From Clostridiaceae bacterium OM02-2AC (lineage in GTDB: Bacteria > Bacillota_I > Bacilli_A > Erysipelotrichales > Erysipelotrichaceae), in assembly GCA_003481775.1 (NCBI GenBank), contig QULU01000035.1:1-55086 (forward strand): a stretch of DNA of 55,086 nucleotides. The letters run 5' to 3'. Both the position numbers and the translations under genes were made by a program. The notes beneath the pieces are model-generated. The model worked only from the letters and a program-made list of their open reading frames with translations. It made no database searches and had not been told where the DNA came from. Positions within the stretch are counted from its first letter, which is position 1, and each line of letters begins with the position of its first letter. Shown one piece after another: positions 34,732 to 42,861 of this stretch.

Positions 34732-35679
34732 TTAAACGTTTTTATCCGCCAGCTGTGCTTTTAATGCATCATATGTATGACAATCCAGTATACGGATGAG
34801 AGCATCCTCAACCTGCTGCGCAGTTAATGTATCCACCCAGGTATCCTCCACACCATATTTGCGTTGTAACAGTAATTTCAATGAAGTTTTCTTACCTTCT
34901 TCCATTCCTTCTCTCCTTCCTTCTTTTATTCCCAATCTTTTCGCTTCTGCTGTCTGTTCCCTCAGATTGGCTTGTACTGCACGTTCGGCAAATTCTGCCG
35001 ATTCCGCCCAGCTGAATAACTGATTATCTTCTTTCATTTCATTATACTTTTCCACAGCTACATCCACCATCCTTCTCTTCATGTTTAGTATAGCATCATC
35101 CGGATTATATGCAAGCACATAACAAAATGTTTCAAACTCTGTCAGATGTTTTATGCCTCCAACCTCCTTGATACGCTGCTTGATCATCGGCAGGAATACG
35201 ATTGCTCGATTCAGTGTTCCATTGGGCTCCTCCTGATTATCTTCATCCTTCACCTTATAGTGACGAATCATACGTCCTCCTGTTTTGGGCATTGAATTCA
35301 TGAAAATAATCTGATAAAACGGCTTCAGCTTTGTGTAATCATTGCCCTGCTTCAGCTGTCTGCCGACCAGTCGATAGCCATACTGCTGAAATCGCAGCTG
35401 TTCTTCCTGTGTATAACCCGATACCTGCATTTCCAAATCATAAAAATGGCCTGCCTCATCCTCCAACACAACATCCAGAACAACTCGTTTCCCAAAAAAA
35501 GCTTCCGGCAGCAGTTCCGGATTCAATACCCTTGTTGTTTGAACCTTCAGCTCGTAAATCTCCTCGATGATTCTGTTTCTCAGCAATTCAGAGCCTGCAT
35601 CCTCTCCAATCAGCATATACTTGAAAAAAACATCATTGTGAAAGGGAACCGGATATTTCTTTTCGTTCTCTTTTTTCAT
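34732..35679 (-). CDS. Rpn-family PD-(D/E)xK nuclease/transposase-like protein
   Basis: A 315-residue protein of the recombination-promoting nuclease (Rpn, PDDEXK transposase-like) family. Marks are FHNDVFFKYMLI at the start, LDVVLEDEAGHFYDLEMQV (the catalytic Asp and the E-x-Q motif), then YGYRLVGRQLKQGNDYTKLKPFYQIIF. A Lys/Glu-rich C-terminal tail (EGRREGMEEGKKTSLK) with KYG follows, also typical. Family members cleave DNA and raise recombination; they occur in many stand-alone copies. No terminal repeats are seen around it. GGAGG nine bases before the ATG at 35679 sets the start. Confidence 0.88.
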   Translation of the reverse strand: MKKENEKKYPVPFHNDVFFKYMLIGEDAGSELLRNRIIEEIYELKVQTTRVLNPELLPEAFFGKRVVLDVVLEDEAGHFYDLEMQVSGYTQEEQLRFQQYGYRLVGRQLKQGNDYTKLKPFYQIIFMNSMPKTGGRMIRHYKVKDEDNQEEPNGTLNRAIVFLPMIKQRIKEVGGIKHLTEFETFCYVLAYNPDDAILNMKRRMVDVAVEKYNEMKEDNQLFSWAESAEFAERAVQANLREQTAEAKRLGIKEGRREGMEEGKKTSLKLLLQRKYGVEDTWVDTLTAQQVEDALIRILDCHTYDALKAQLADKNV

Positions 35680-35709
35680 CTGTAGAATCCTCCTTTTTTT
35701 CTTATACAC

Positions 35710-36086
35710 TCTTATATACGTAGGGAAAGGGCAAAACTCCTAAATTATTTTAAAATTCGTTAAAAAAAGGTACACTTTTTTTACATAAACGTTAGGAAGC
35801 TCCTGGTAAATAATATTTTCGCTTATATCCTACAGCTTTTATCGCAGGTATATAGCACTGCAGTATTTACTGTTGAATCATCTGAGTGATATGAAAAATA
35901 CTGTCACATTTGTTTCTTTTTTGCTTGTACAGGATCCTTAATATACTTCATAGCGTAAAGATTTCCCTACCCCCTGCTGGTATATTACAAAGCATAAGCA
36001 AATGTAGACAGCTAAAACCTCTGCCCATATATGAAGAATTTTATTTCATTTGTAGCACTACATGAATTTGTGATCGTCAAAATACG
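35710..36086. other. Intergenic region, no gene seen
   Basis: AT-rich spacer between the Rpn-family gene and the MFS terminator. It must contain the Rpn promoter. No repeat or RNA structure is evident. Confidence 0.4.
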
Positions 36087-36126
36087 AAAAAAGAGCTGCC
36101 CTTCCCATAGCATGAGGGCAGCCCTT
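36087..36126 (-). terminator. Terminator of the MFS transporter gene
   Basis: On the minus strand GGGCTGCCCT and AGGGCAGC form a GC-rich stem, followed by TCTTTTTT, about 20 bases after the stop. Confidence 0.85.
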
Positions 36127-36146
36127 GCTTATCCTATATGTATTTG

Positions 36147-37457
36147 TTACTTTTTCTTATGGAATTTCTGTTCGCTTTCCGGATCCTTGACAAATGCCAG
36201 AAACAGCATGCCCAGCAGCATCATCGGAATCAGACCGAGAATACCATATTGTGTTTCTCCGGTAATCATTATAATCGTAGATACCGCCATAGGTCCTAAG
36301 ATTGCCGAGAATTTGGAAAATACAGAGAAAAATCCAAAGAATTCATTGGAATCAGCTTTATCCGGAATCAGCTTGGCAAAATAGGAACGGGAAACGGACT
36401 GGATACCGCCCTGAAACATACCGACCAGCAAGGCAACCACCCAGATAAAGGACGGATAGGTCTTAATCAGTGAGCCTGCCAGTACAACGCCTACATAGCC
36501 GATGATCCCTGCATAAATCATCTTCTTACTTCCCACATGCTCCACCAGCTTTCCAAACAAAATGGAGAACGGACAGGCAACGATATTGATGACAATTACG
36601 ACTACCAGACTCATGACATCACTGATTCCCATCTCTGTCGCAAGGGAAACCGCCATCTTGATAACCGTGTTCACACAGTCGATATAGAAGAAGTAGGATA
36701 TACAGAACAGAAAGATATTTTTATTCTTTTTGATATCCCGGAATGTGTGATATAAATGGGAGAACGATTCCCGTACAACATGCGGTACCGGTTCATGGAA
36801 ATTTTTCTGTTTTACATTTTTCAGCATAGGGCGTGAATAAACAAGCCACCATAGCACAGCCATTCCCATTGTAAGACCGCATGCCATCCGATAGCTTAAC
36901 GTAAAGGAGCCCAGCATCAGATCCCCGGTCTTCGGATCACCGAGCAAGGTTACCAGTGCAAAGGGAATTACAAATATCAGAAATGGCAATACGGAGCCGA
37001 TATAGCCCCATGCATAGCCAGCGGCGCTTACCTTATCCACCCGCTCATCATCGCAGACATCCACGATAAAGGCATCATAGAAAATAATAGAGCCGTTATA
37101 GCCGAGCATGGCGATAATGAAAATCACGATAGCTGCACGGTAGTCGATGAATGGCAGCGCAAGACCAAAGCCGCCAAAGATTCCCATAAACAGGAAAAAC
37201 TTAAACATCTTCATTTTCTTATCCTTGTAATCCGCCATCGTTCCAAGCACCGGTGATATCACCGCAAGAATAATCGCATAGATTGCGTTTGCCCAGCCGA
37301 CATACACGCTGCTGTCACCCGGTGTGATTTTCGCTATCAGTAAAGGAAAAATGACAGTGCAGGTGGTCAGTACCTGCGCCGAATTTCCCACATCATATAA
37401 AATCCAGCTGGTTTCCTCTTTGGTAAAGCCAAGTTTAGTCAGTATTTTTGTGAACAT
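36147..37457 (-). CDS. UMF1-type MFS transporter
   Basis: A 436-residue permease with about twelve membrane segments. The N-terminal SWILYDVGNSAQVLTTCTVIFPLL, the loop GTMADYKDKKMKMF and later YNGSIIFYDAFIVDVCDDERVDKVSAAGYAWGYIGS are hallmarks of the UMF1/Atg22-like (vacuole effluxer) branch. The second half carries GGIQSVSRSYFAKLIPD. Atg22 exports amino acids from yeast vacuoles; bacterial substrates are unknown. GAAAGGAA precedes the ATG. Expressed alone, with its own terminator. Confidence 0.9.
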   Translation of the reverse strand: MFTKILTKLGFTKEETSWILYDVGNSAQVLTTCTVIFPLLIAKITPGDSSVYVGWANAIYAIILAVISPVLGTMADYKDKKMKMFKFFLFMGIFGGFGLALPFIDYRAAIVIFIIAMLGYNGSIIFYDAFIVDVCDDERVDKVSAAGYAWGYIGSVLPFLIFVIPFALVTLLGDPKTGDLMLGSFTLSYRMACGLTMGMAVLWWLVYSRPMLKNVKQKNFHEPVPHVVRESFSHLYHTFRDIKKNKNIFLFCISYFFYIDCVNTVIKMAVSLATEMGISDVMSLVVVIVINIVACPFSILFGKLVEHVGSKKMIYAGIIGYVGVVLAGSLIKTYPSFIWVVALLVGMFQGGIQSVSRSYFAKLIPDKADSNEFFGFFSVFSKFSAILGPMAVSTIIMITGETQYGILGLIPMMLLGMLFLAFVKDPESEQKFHKKK

Positions 37458-37530
37458 ATCATTCGTTCCTTTCTCTTATAAAGACAGTGTATCACAGGGA
37501 TATTGTCTTGGGGATACGGATAACAAAAGA

Positions 37531-38058
37531 TTAACAATTTTCAATGGCGAGTAGCTCTGCCTGAATACAGCGACCGTGTACCTCCACCATGGCATAGCCG
37601 CTATGCGGAGTACCATAGCATACCGAGCCGGGATTGATCAAAACCACACCGTCCACCTCGATAAAGCACTGATGATGCGTATGTCCGAAAAACAGCGTGT
37701 CGCAGCCCTTGCGTTTCGCATAGGCCGCCAGCTTTCCATACAGGGTGCGCATGCACAGCTCCATGATGTCATCCTTCGGCTCATGCTTCATTGCCAGAAC
37801 CTCCTGCACAGTTTCATCATCAAAAATATCTCCATGGAGACAGATTGCCTTGCGTTCCTCCAGCGTCAGCTTTAATTTTTTAGGAAGGCGGTGGGAGCGG
37901 TCATGATTTCCCTTCACGATGGAACATTCAGAGATTTCCTGTAACGGAAAGCCGACATCGCCCAAATGGATTTTCAAATCCGCGGCTGCATGCTCCTGCA
38001 AAATTCTTCGTGCAGCCTCTTGTTCTCCATGTGTATCGGACATCAATAGTATTTTCAT
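37531..38058 (-). CDS. YfcE/MJ0936-family metallophosphodiesterase
   Basis: A 175-residue calcineurin-like enzyme. Metal ligands lie in MSDTHGE, IHLGDVG, VKGNHDRSH and FGHTHHQCFIEVDGVVLINPGS; the order and length match YfcE. Such proteins hydrolyse small phosphodiesters; the natural substrate is unknown. AAGGTG before the ATG at 38058 fixes the start, five codons inside the longest frame. It lies 73 bases before the MFS gene and in the same direction, so may share its transcript. Confidence 0.92.
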   Translation of the reverse strand: MKILLMSDTHGEQEAARRILQEHAAADLKIHLGDVGFPLQEISECSIVKGNHDRSHRLPKKLKLTLEERKAICLHGDIFDDETVQEVLAMKHEPKDDIMELCMRTLYGKLAAYAKRKGCDTLFFGHTHHQCFIEVDGVVLINPGSVCYGTPHSGYAMVEVHGRCIQAELLAIENC

Positions 38059-38259
38059 GTTGTACACCTTCATATCTGTTAGCTATATTATAATATGATT
38101 CCCGAAGAATAGGAATAGAAACTTTACAATTCAAAGAAAACACCTGCCTCTCTCTCATATTTGTGCAGTTGTCCATAGGCTTGTTTCCTTACCTTGCAAA
38201 GCCCTATATATCTTTTCTCTGTGATTGCGCGATCCGCCTAGATAGGCCATGCTTATTCA

Positions 38260-38268
38260 CATATCTTA
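38260..38268 (+). promoter_or_regulatory. Sporulation-sigma-like -10 box
   Basis: CATATCTTA fits the CATA-N3-TA pattern of sigma-K (and sigma-E) promoters, with ATA at 38242-38244, 15 bases upstream. There is no good sigma-A -35 here. It lies 47 bases before the small Cys-rich gene. Suggestive only. Confidence 0.35.
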
Positions 38269-38315
38269 TACTGAGATACAAAGATGATCTCAGAAAATAA
38301 AAGGAGGATTTCAAT

Positions 38316-38546
38316 ATGTGTAACAACTGTGGATGTAACAGAGAATTTGGATTCAACGATGGCTATGGATATAACCGTTCTGAGTGGAACAGCGGATGCG
38401 GATGCAACAACGATTATTACAACGACAACGCTGCGCTGTATGAAGCTGAGTGTGTAGCGCGTGCTGCTCTGCGCCGTAGAAACAGAGAAAACCGCTGTGC
38501 TCGTGAATTCGTTCGCTGCATGAAAAACGCTCGCTGCGGATACTAA
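38316..38546 (+). CDS. Small Cys/Asn/Tyr-rich protein, possible coat protein
   Basis: A 76-residue protein with AAAAGGAGG before its ATG and its own terminator, so surely a real gene. The first half is rich in Cys, Asn, Gly and Tyr (MCNNCGCNREFGFNDGYGYN, SGCGCNNDYYNDN); the second is basic and helical (ARAALRRRNRENRCAREF) with three more Cys, ending CGY. In all there are nine Cys. Small Cys- and Tyr-rich proteins of this kind are often spore coat or other cross-linked surface components, and a sporulation-like -10 box precedes it. I recognise no family; the coat role is inference. Confidence 0.75.
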   Translation: MCNNCGCNREFGFNDGYGYNRSEWNSGCGCNNDYYNDNAALYEAECVARAALRRRNRENRCAREFVRCMKNARCGY

Positions 38547-38559
38547 GCAGAAAGCCTTG

Positions 38560-38590
38560 AAGGGTCTGTGAATCACAGGCCCTTTTTACA
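38560..38590 (+). terminator. Terminator of the small Cys-rich gene
   Basis: AAGGGTCTGTG pairs with CACAGGCCCTT around a short AAT loop and is followed by T residues, 14 bases after the stop. Confidence 0.88.
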
Positions 38591-38639
38591 TATTTGATAA
38601 TGCTGCAAAGGATTATTCGGCGTATGGCCTATTTACGAA

Positions 38640-38682
38640 TACAAAGCTCATATTATAAAGCCCATATTATAAGGAAGAATGC
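38640..38682. repeat. Short tandem repeat
   Basis: AAAGCTCATATTATA is followed at once by AAGCCCATATTATAAGG, a 15-bp unit present twice with one or two changes, in the intergenic region after the Cys-rich gene. Confidence 0.5.
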
Positions 38683-38803
38683 AGGCTGCAAGGTGCTTAT
38701 CACAGCTGGTGTATGAAGGCAACGCAAGTCCTTTGATGTTAAGTGAAACAGGATATGCGACTCTCCTTACTTTACCGCAAGGCTGCTTACAGTCTTTGCA
38801 AGT

Positions 38804-39000
38804 TGAATCCCCTTCTACGACATGCTGGGATTGACAGCTATTCTCATTTTCCTATCGCGTGTACGATGGCTTGCAGTTTTATGCCTGTATGCCGTAATAA
38901 TGAATCCCTTTCTGCGGCACGCTAGGATAGACAGCTATTCTCATTACCTATCGCGCGAATGATGGCTTGCAGTTTTTGTGTCTGTATGCCATAATGAATT
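38804..39000. repeat. 97-bp direct duplication before a GNAT gene
   Basis: The unit TGAATCCCCTTCTACG... (38804-38900) recurs at 38901-38999. Shared blocks include GACAGCTATTCTCATT, CCTATCGCG, GATGGCTTGCAGTTTT and CTGTATGCC. The copies match at about 85 percent by eye. The second copy ends about 25 bases before the start of the acetyltransferase gene, so it carries its promoter region. Confidence 0.85.
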
Positions 39001-39023
39001 GCAATAGCAAGGGAGGACTTCTA

Positions 39024-39620
39024 ATGGAGCATAAAGGAACAGCTGTTATTGCAGCAAAGCGACTTCTTCTGCGCCGCTTTGTCATAGAGGATGCGGAGGC
39101 GATGTTTCATAACTGGGCCAGTGATGAAGAGGTTTGCAGATTTCTGACCTGGCCGCCGCATCAGGATGTCAATGTCACACGGCATATTCTGCAGAATTGG
39201 ATCACAAGCTATGCACAGCCGAATTTCTATCAATGGGCCATTACCTGGAAGGATCGTCCGCAGGAAGTGATTGGCTGTATTAGCGTCGTCGATCAGAATG
39301 AGGAGCTGGATATGGTGCATATCGGCTATTGTATAGGAAAAGCATGGTGGCATCAGCATGTCACCAGTGAAGCATTTACAGCCATCATCCCGTTTCTGTT
39401 TGAAAAGGTAAAAGCAAACCGCATAGAGACGAAACACGATCCAGATAATCCAAATTCCGGAAGGGTAATGCTGTCCTGCGGCCTTACCTATGAAGGAACG
39501 GCAAGAGAGGCAGACCGCAGCAACCGCGGTATTGCGGATGCCTGCTACTACAGCCTTCTGAAAAAGGAATATCCGCAATGGCTTCGCAAAAGAGGCATGA
39601 AACCCAGCGAGATCAGGTAG
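39024..39620 (+). CDS. GNAT acetyltransferase, RimJ/RimL-like
   Basis: A 198-residue acetyltransferase from the ATG at 39024 (GGGAGG just before). The start TAVIAAKRLLLRRFVIEDAEAMFHNWA and the central IGYCIGKAWWHQHVTSEAFTAII, then RIETKHDPDNPNSGRVMLSCGLTYEGTAREADR, are typical of ribosomal-protein/spermidine-type acetyltransferases (Acetyltransf_3). Substrate unknown. It stands alone after the 97-bp duplication and is followed by a terminator at 39799. Confidence 0.9.
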   Translation: MEHKGTAVIAAKRLLLRRFVIEDAEAMFHNWASDEEVCRFLTWPPHQDVNVTRHILQNWITSYAQPNFYQWAITWKDRPQEVIGCISVVDQNEELDMVHIGYCIGKAWWHQHVTSEAFTAIIPFLFEKVKANRIETKHDPDNPNSGRVMLSCGLTYEGTAREADRSNRGIADACYYSLLKKEYPQWLRKRGMKPSEIR

Positions 39621-40057
39621 CTGTCTGACAGTGCCTGCATCCTGTCACGTTTGTATAGTTACGGATATCTGTGACATGGCAAAACACAGTGCCTGCTTTT
39701 GGTGAGGAAGCTAGCTGGCAAGGATGGATACATTTCTGACAAAAGAGCTGCACAACATCATAATGCCTGCCTTGAGGTATTGATGCAGCTGCAAAAAGAA
39801 AAGCTCCTGCAATGAAATAGTGGAGGGGCTTTTTGGTTGTGAATTTTAATCAGGTAAGCAGTAAAAGAAGATGACTTGTGGGGTAAGCATTCATCATCTT
39901 CATATAATCCTTCCTATTTCATTTTCTTACTATCTGACATTTGTCCCTGTCCTGAAAACACCTTACTCCTGCAGTTTTACCTCTTCTGTTTCTACGTATC
40001 TCCTACTGCAGGTAATTGCCATCATAAAGGCAGCTCCTTTTCAATGCCATATAGGTG
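39621..40057. other. Intergenic region with one terminator
   Basis: Spacer between convergent genes. Besides the terminator at 39799-39834 no gene or repeat is recognisable. Confidence 0.45.
39799..39836 (+). terminator. Terminator between GNAT and IIB-like genes
   Basis: AAAAGCTCCT pairs with AGGGGCTTTT (one G-U) around a 15-base loop and is followed by T and GG. It can serve both converging genes. Confidence 0.75.
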
Positions 40058-40438
40058 TTAAATCATAGCGTCCAAAATATCCTGCAAAGCCTGCTTTCCA
40101 TTCATTTTCCCAAAGGTTTTCATGTCAATGATATGAATGGGAATATCAAAGCAATTCAGCTTTTTTTTCATGGAATCCTTCAGATACCGCATCTGCGGTG
40201 CAAGCCAGATGGCCTGCATGTGATATTCAAAGTGATAACGGCGAATGAATTTTTCATCAATGATTTCCGCAGAGCCATAAGCAAGAACAAGATCATTCTC
40301 CCGCAGAGCATCCTCCAGGTGCGTGCCCAGCTCATGGATTTCCTCCACATAAATCTGTTCCCTGCTGCTCGCCTTTTGAATCTGCTTGCAAAACATACTG
40401 CTGGTATTTCCGGTAGCACAGCATATATAAACTAACAT
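40058..40438 (-). CDS. Orphan PTS lactose/cellobiose IIB-like protein
   Basis: A 126-residue protein with the IIB fold: the P-loop-like start MLVYICCATGNTSSMFCKQI, whose Cys would be phosphorylated by IIA, then DLVLAYGSAEIID and IWLAPQMRYLKDSMKKKL. It lies beyond the usual length by about 20 residues. No IIA or IIC gene is in the window, so it may act with a complex elsewhere or have a sensing role. Its start overlaps the end of the alpha/beta hydrolase gene by 7 bases (AAAGGAGGAACCCGT before the ATG), so the pair is one operon. Confidence 0.8.
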   Translation of the reverse strand: MLVYICCATGNTSSMFCKQIQKASSREQIYVEEIHELGTHLEDALRENDLVLAYGSAEIIDEKFIRRYHFEYHMQAIWLAPQMRYLKDSMKKKLNCFDIPIHIIDMKTFGKMNGKQALQDILDAMI

Positions 40439-41271
40439 ACGGGTTCCTCCTTTAGAAAAGCTCGTATCTCCTTCAGAAATGCAGCCCTTTGATCTGTGAA
40501 CACCTCATGTCCGCAATGCTCATAGAAGCGGGTAATGATCGTTTTCCTATCGCAGGATGCAAGCTCATCATACAGCTGCTGCCAGCTGCAGACAGCATCC
40601 TCCTTTCCCTGCAAAATCAAAAGCGGCACCTCGCAGCCTTCAAACAAGCCGTGAAAGCTGTGCTGGAAAAACCAGAAGGACATCGCACAGATATGGCGAA
40701 GAGATTTTGACGGATTGTGTTCACTGTAAATGAAAGTGCGGAATTCCTCGCTTGCAAACAATTCCTCCGGTGTCGGGGAGATCACTGCCTCCTGAGGCAG
40801 CTTTGGCATACGGACACGAAACGCTGCGGACATGCGTTCAAACTGATCCAGCAGCTGTGATCGACAAAAGCCGATTGCTGGTGAGCTCAGAATACAGCCT
40901 GTCAGCTCCTGCGCAAATTTCTCCAGACACAGGGCAGCCAGACAGCCGCCAAAGGAGCCGCCCCATAAATACAGGCGCTTTACACCCCAGCGCTTTTTGG
41001 TATCCTGTATCACACGCAGCACATCCTCCGTAAGTGTATCTATGCTTAACCCTTTTTTCAAATCATATGTCGATGCACCGCTTCCTCGCTGATCAAAATG
41101 GATACACAGGGCATCCTCCTCCAATGAACGAAACGCCGGCAGCTCCATAATTGCCTGTGCACCGCTGCCGGGACCGCCATGCAGAAAAACGATTGCTGTA
41201 TCGCTGGCAAAGCTTGCGCAGGCATACACCTGCAAAAGACAGTCCGTGCTTTGTATTTGATAACGTTCCAT
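40432..41271 (-). CDS. Alpha/beta hydrolase, proline iminopeptidase-like
   Basis: A 279-residue hydrolase. It has the oxyanion loop HGGPGSGAQA, the strand IHFDQRGSGASTY and the nucleophile elbow WGGSFGGCLAALC, the same set as prolyl aminopeptidases and related alpha/beta hydrolases; the acid is near LQGKEDAVC and the base in CGHEVF. The product could release N-terminal proline or hydrolyse another amide or ester. The start is set at 41271 by GGGAGGGAACT before the ATG. It is divergent from the TetR gene and overlaps the IIB-like gene. Confidence 0.87.
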   Translation of the reverse strand: MERYQIQSTDCLLQVYACASFASDTAIVFLHGGPGSGAQAIMELPAFRSLEEDALCIHFDQRGSGASTYDLKKGLSIDTLTEDVLRVIQDTKKRWGVKRLYLWGGSFGGCLAALCLEKFAQELTGCILSSPAIGFCRSQLLDQFERMSAAFRVRMPKLPQEAVISPTPEELFASEEFRTFIYSEHNPSKSLRHICAMSFWFFQHSFHGLFEGCEVPLLILQGKEDAVCSWQQLYDELASCDRKTIITRFYEHCGHEVFTDQRAAFLKEIRAFLKEEPVC

Positions 41272-41421
41272 AGTTCCCTCCCACTCGTATAAATTCATCA
41301 TAGCATGCCGCAATCGCTTATGCAAGATGGAATGCACACATTCGGTTAAGCGGTTACGTAAATACACAGCTGTATGCTTTTGCAGCGACAAGCCTTGACA
41401 GAATTCGACAAGGGATGTAAG

Positions 41422-41434
41422 ATAACAGTGTTAT
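41422..41434 (+). promoter_or_regulatory. Half-length operator at the TetR gene
   Basis: ATAACA-G-TGTTAT is a perfect palindrome 18 bases before the TetR start. It resembles the core of the longer palindrome at 42102-42126 before the ABC genes, which suggests autoregulation. Confidence 0.6.
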
Positions 41435-41451
41435 GTGCAGGAGGTGAGAGG

Positions 41452-42069
41452 ATGCAGCAGGAAACAACACGCGATAAGCTGCTGGAAAGCGCAAGCCGTG
41501 AATTTTTAACCAGTGGCTATCAAAAAGCATCGCTTAGAACCATTTGCCGCAATGCTGGTGTTACCACCGGTGCCCTGTACTTTTTCTTCAAGGATAAATC
41601 CGCACTGTTTGATGCTCTGGTAAAGGATGCCGCAGAAGCGATCATGCAGATGCTTACCCGGCATACCTGTTATGAGGAAGAGGTTTACAGCAATACCGTT
41701 GAGCTGATGGATATGGAGCATGATATTCGCTTTGCACAGGAGCTGATTTCCTTTTACTATGCACATGAGACGGCTGTCGAGCTGCTGTTCAACTGTGCCT
41801 GGGGCTCCGCATATCAGGGCTTCATTGATCAGATCACTGATTATCTGGTGAAACGTAATACGAAAATCATCTCCGGGATGGTAAAGGATGATGATACGGT
41901 ATTCAATGCGTGCACATTGCACTGGCTTTCCCAGATACAGGTTGAAGCGTTTCTGCACATATTGTCTCATCACTACGCGCAGGAACAGGCATTGCATCAG
42001 ATCCGCATTGTCGTTACCTTTCTTAGAAGTGGATTTGAAGGTCTGTATCAACAAGCTGTCAAGCAATAG
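41452..42069 (+). CDS. TetR-family regulator of the adjacent ABC exporter
   Basis: A 205-residue repressor. Residues 4-60 form the TetR helix-turn-helix (TRDKLLESASREFLTSGYQKA, then LRTICRNAGVTTGALYFFFKDKSALFDALV). The rest is the helical ligand and dimer domain. AGGAGG before the ATG at 41452 sets the start. It is followed by a terminator and by the ABC exporter genes, which carry a strong palindrome matching the one before this gene, so it very likely represses both. The inducer is unknown, perhaps an antimicrobial peptide or drug. Confidence 0.92.
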   Translation: MQQETTRDKLLESASREFLTSGYQKASLRTICRNAGVTTGALYFFFKDKSALFDALVKDAAEAIMQMLTRHTCYEEEVYSNTVELMDMEHDIRFAQELISFYYAHETAVELLFNCAWGSAYQGFIDQITDYLVKRNTKIISGMVKDDDTVFNACTLHWLSQIQVEAFLHILSHHYAQEQALHQIRIVVTFLRSGFEGLYQQAVKQ

Positions 42070-42072
42070 ATC

Positions 42073-42098
42073 AGGGGGAATACTCCCCTTTTCTTTTA
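42073..42098 (+). terminator. Terminator of the TetR gene
   Basis: AGGGG(G) pairs with (T)CCCCT around a five-base loop and is followed by TTTCTTTT, directly after the TetR stop. Confidence 0.8.
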
Positions 42099-42101
42099 CC
42101 G

Positions 42102-42126
42102 CATAACATAACACCGTTATGTTATG
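42102..42126 (+). promoter_or_regulatory. TetR operator before the ABC exporter
   Basis: A perfect 11-3-11 palindrome: CATAACATAAC, ACC, GTTATGTTATG. It lies 31 bases before the ATG of the ATPase gene and should cover its promoter. The core ATAAC/GTTAT is shared with the site at 41422. Confidence 0.85.
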
Positions 42127-42156
42127 GTGAACCATACCGATAAAGGAGGAAGTTGT

Positions 42157-42855
42157 ATGTATCTGCAAGCAAACAGCATCGAAAAGTATTATGGTGACAA
42201 GGAAGCACGTGTTCAGGTTTTGAAAGGAATCAGCTGTGAGATAGCACAGGGAGAAATCTGTGTACTGCTGGGTCCCTCCGGCTCCGGAAAATCCACCCTT
42301 TTAAATCTGATCGGTGGTATCGAGCACATTGACAAGGGGGAGCTGCTGGTCGGTGGCAAAGACCTGGCAAAGCTGCCGGATAAGGAGCTTGCGCTCTATC
42401 GGCGAAGCACGCTTGGCTTTATCTTTCAATCCTATCATCTCGTTGACAATCTGAGCGTAAAGGAAAACATAGAGTCCGGAGCCTATCTTGGACGACATCC
42501 CAAATCCGTCGATGAGCTGCTAAAGCGTCTGGGTCTGTCACAGCATCAAAACAAATATCCGAATCAGTTATCCGGTGGTCAGCAGCAGCGTTGTGCCATC
42601 GGAAGGGCACTGGCAAAAAATCCGGAGCTGCTCCTGTGCGATGAGCCGACGGGAGCCTTGGATTATCATACCTCCAAGGATATTTTGCGGCTGCTGGAGG
42701 AAATCAACCGGGATTACAAAACAACCGTAATCCTCGTTACCCACAACGCGGCAATCGCCGCGATGGCACACCGCGTCATGTGGCTAAAGGACGGCCGAGT
42801 CATCGAGGTACGCTGCAATGCACAGCATGTAACGGCAGAAGCCCTGGAATGGTAG
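42157..42855 (+). CDS. ABC transporter ATP-binding protein, MacB type
   Basis: A 232-residue ATPase. Walker A is GPSGSGKST, the Q-loop FQSYHLVDNLSV, the signature LSGGQQQR, Walker B LLLCDEPTGALD and the H-loop VTHNAAIA. The TLGFIFQSYHLVDNLSVKENI stretch is typical of the LolD/MacB branch that pairs with FtsX-type permeases. AAAGGAGG precedes the ATG at 42157. It powers the permease encoded next, which begins within a few bases of its stop. Confidence 0.96.
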   Translation: MYLQANSIEKYYGDKEARVQVLKGISCEIAQGEICVLLGPSGSGKSTLLNLIGGIEHIDKGELLVGGKDLAKLPDKELALYRRSTLGFIFQSYHLVDNLSVKENIESGAYLGRHPKSVDELLKRLGLSQHQNKYPNQLSGGQQQRCAIGRALAKNPELLLCDEPTGALDYHTSKDILRLLEEINRDYKTTVILVTHNAAIAAMAHRVMWLKDGRVIEVRCNAQHVTAEALEW

Positions 42856-42861
42856 GTGAGC

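Noticed and set aside
38253..38576. 107-codon minus-strand frame over the small Cys-rich gene
   Set aside because: The plus-strand gene has AAAAGGAGG and its own terminator; the minus frame has neither.
38804..39000. Insertion-sequence remnant
   Set aside because: No transposase frame or terminal inverted repeats; two adjacent copies fit a local duplication better.
42856..42861. GTG start for the FtsX permease
   Set aside because: AGGTGAGC is better placed to serve the ATG at 42862; both remain possible and differ by two codons.
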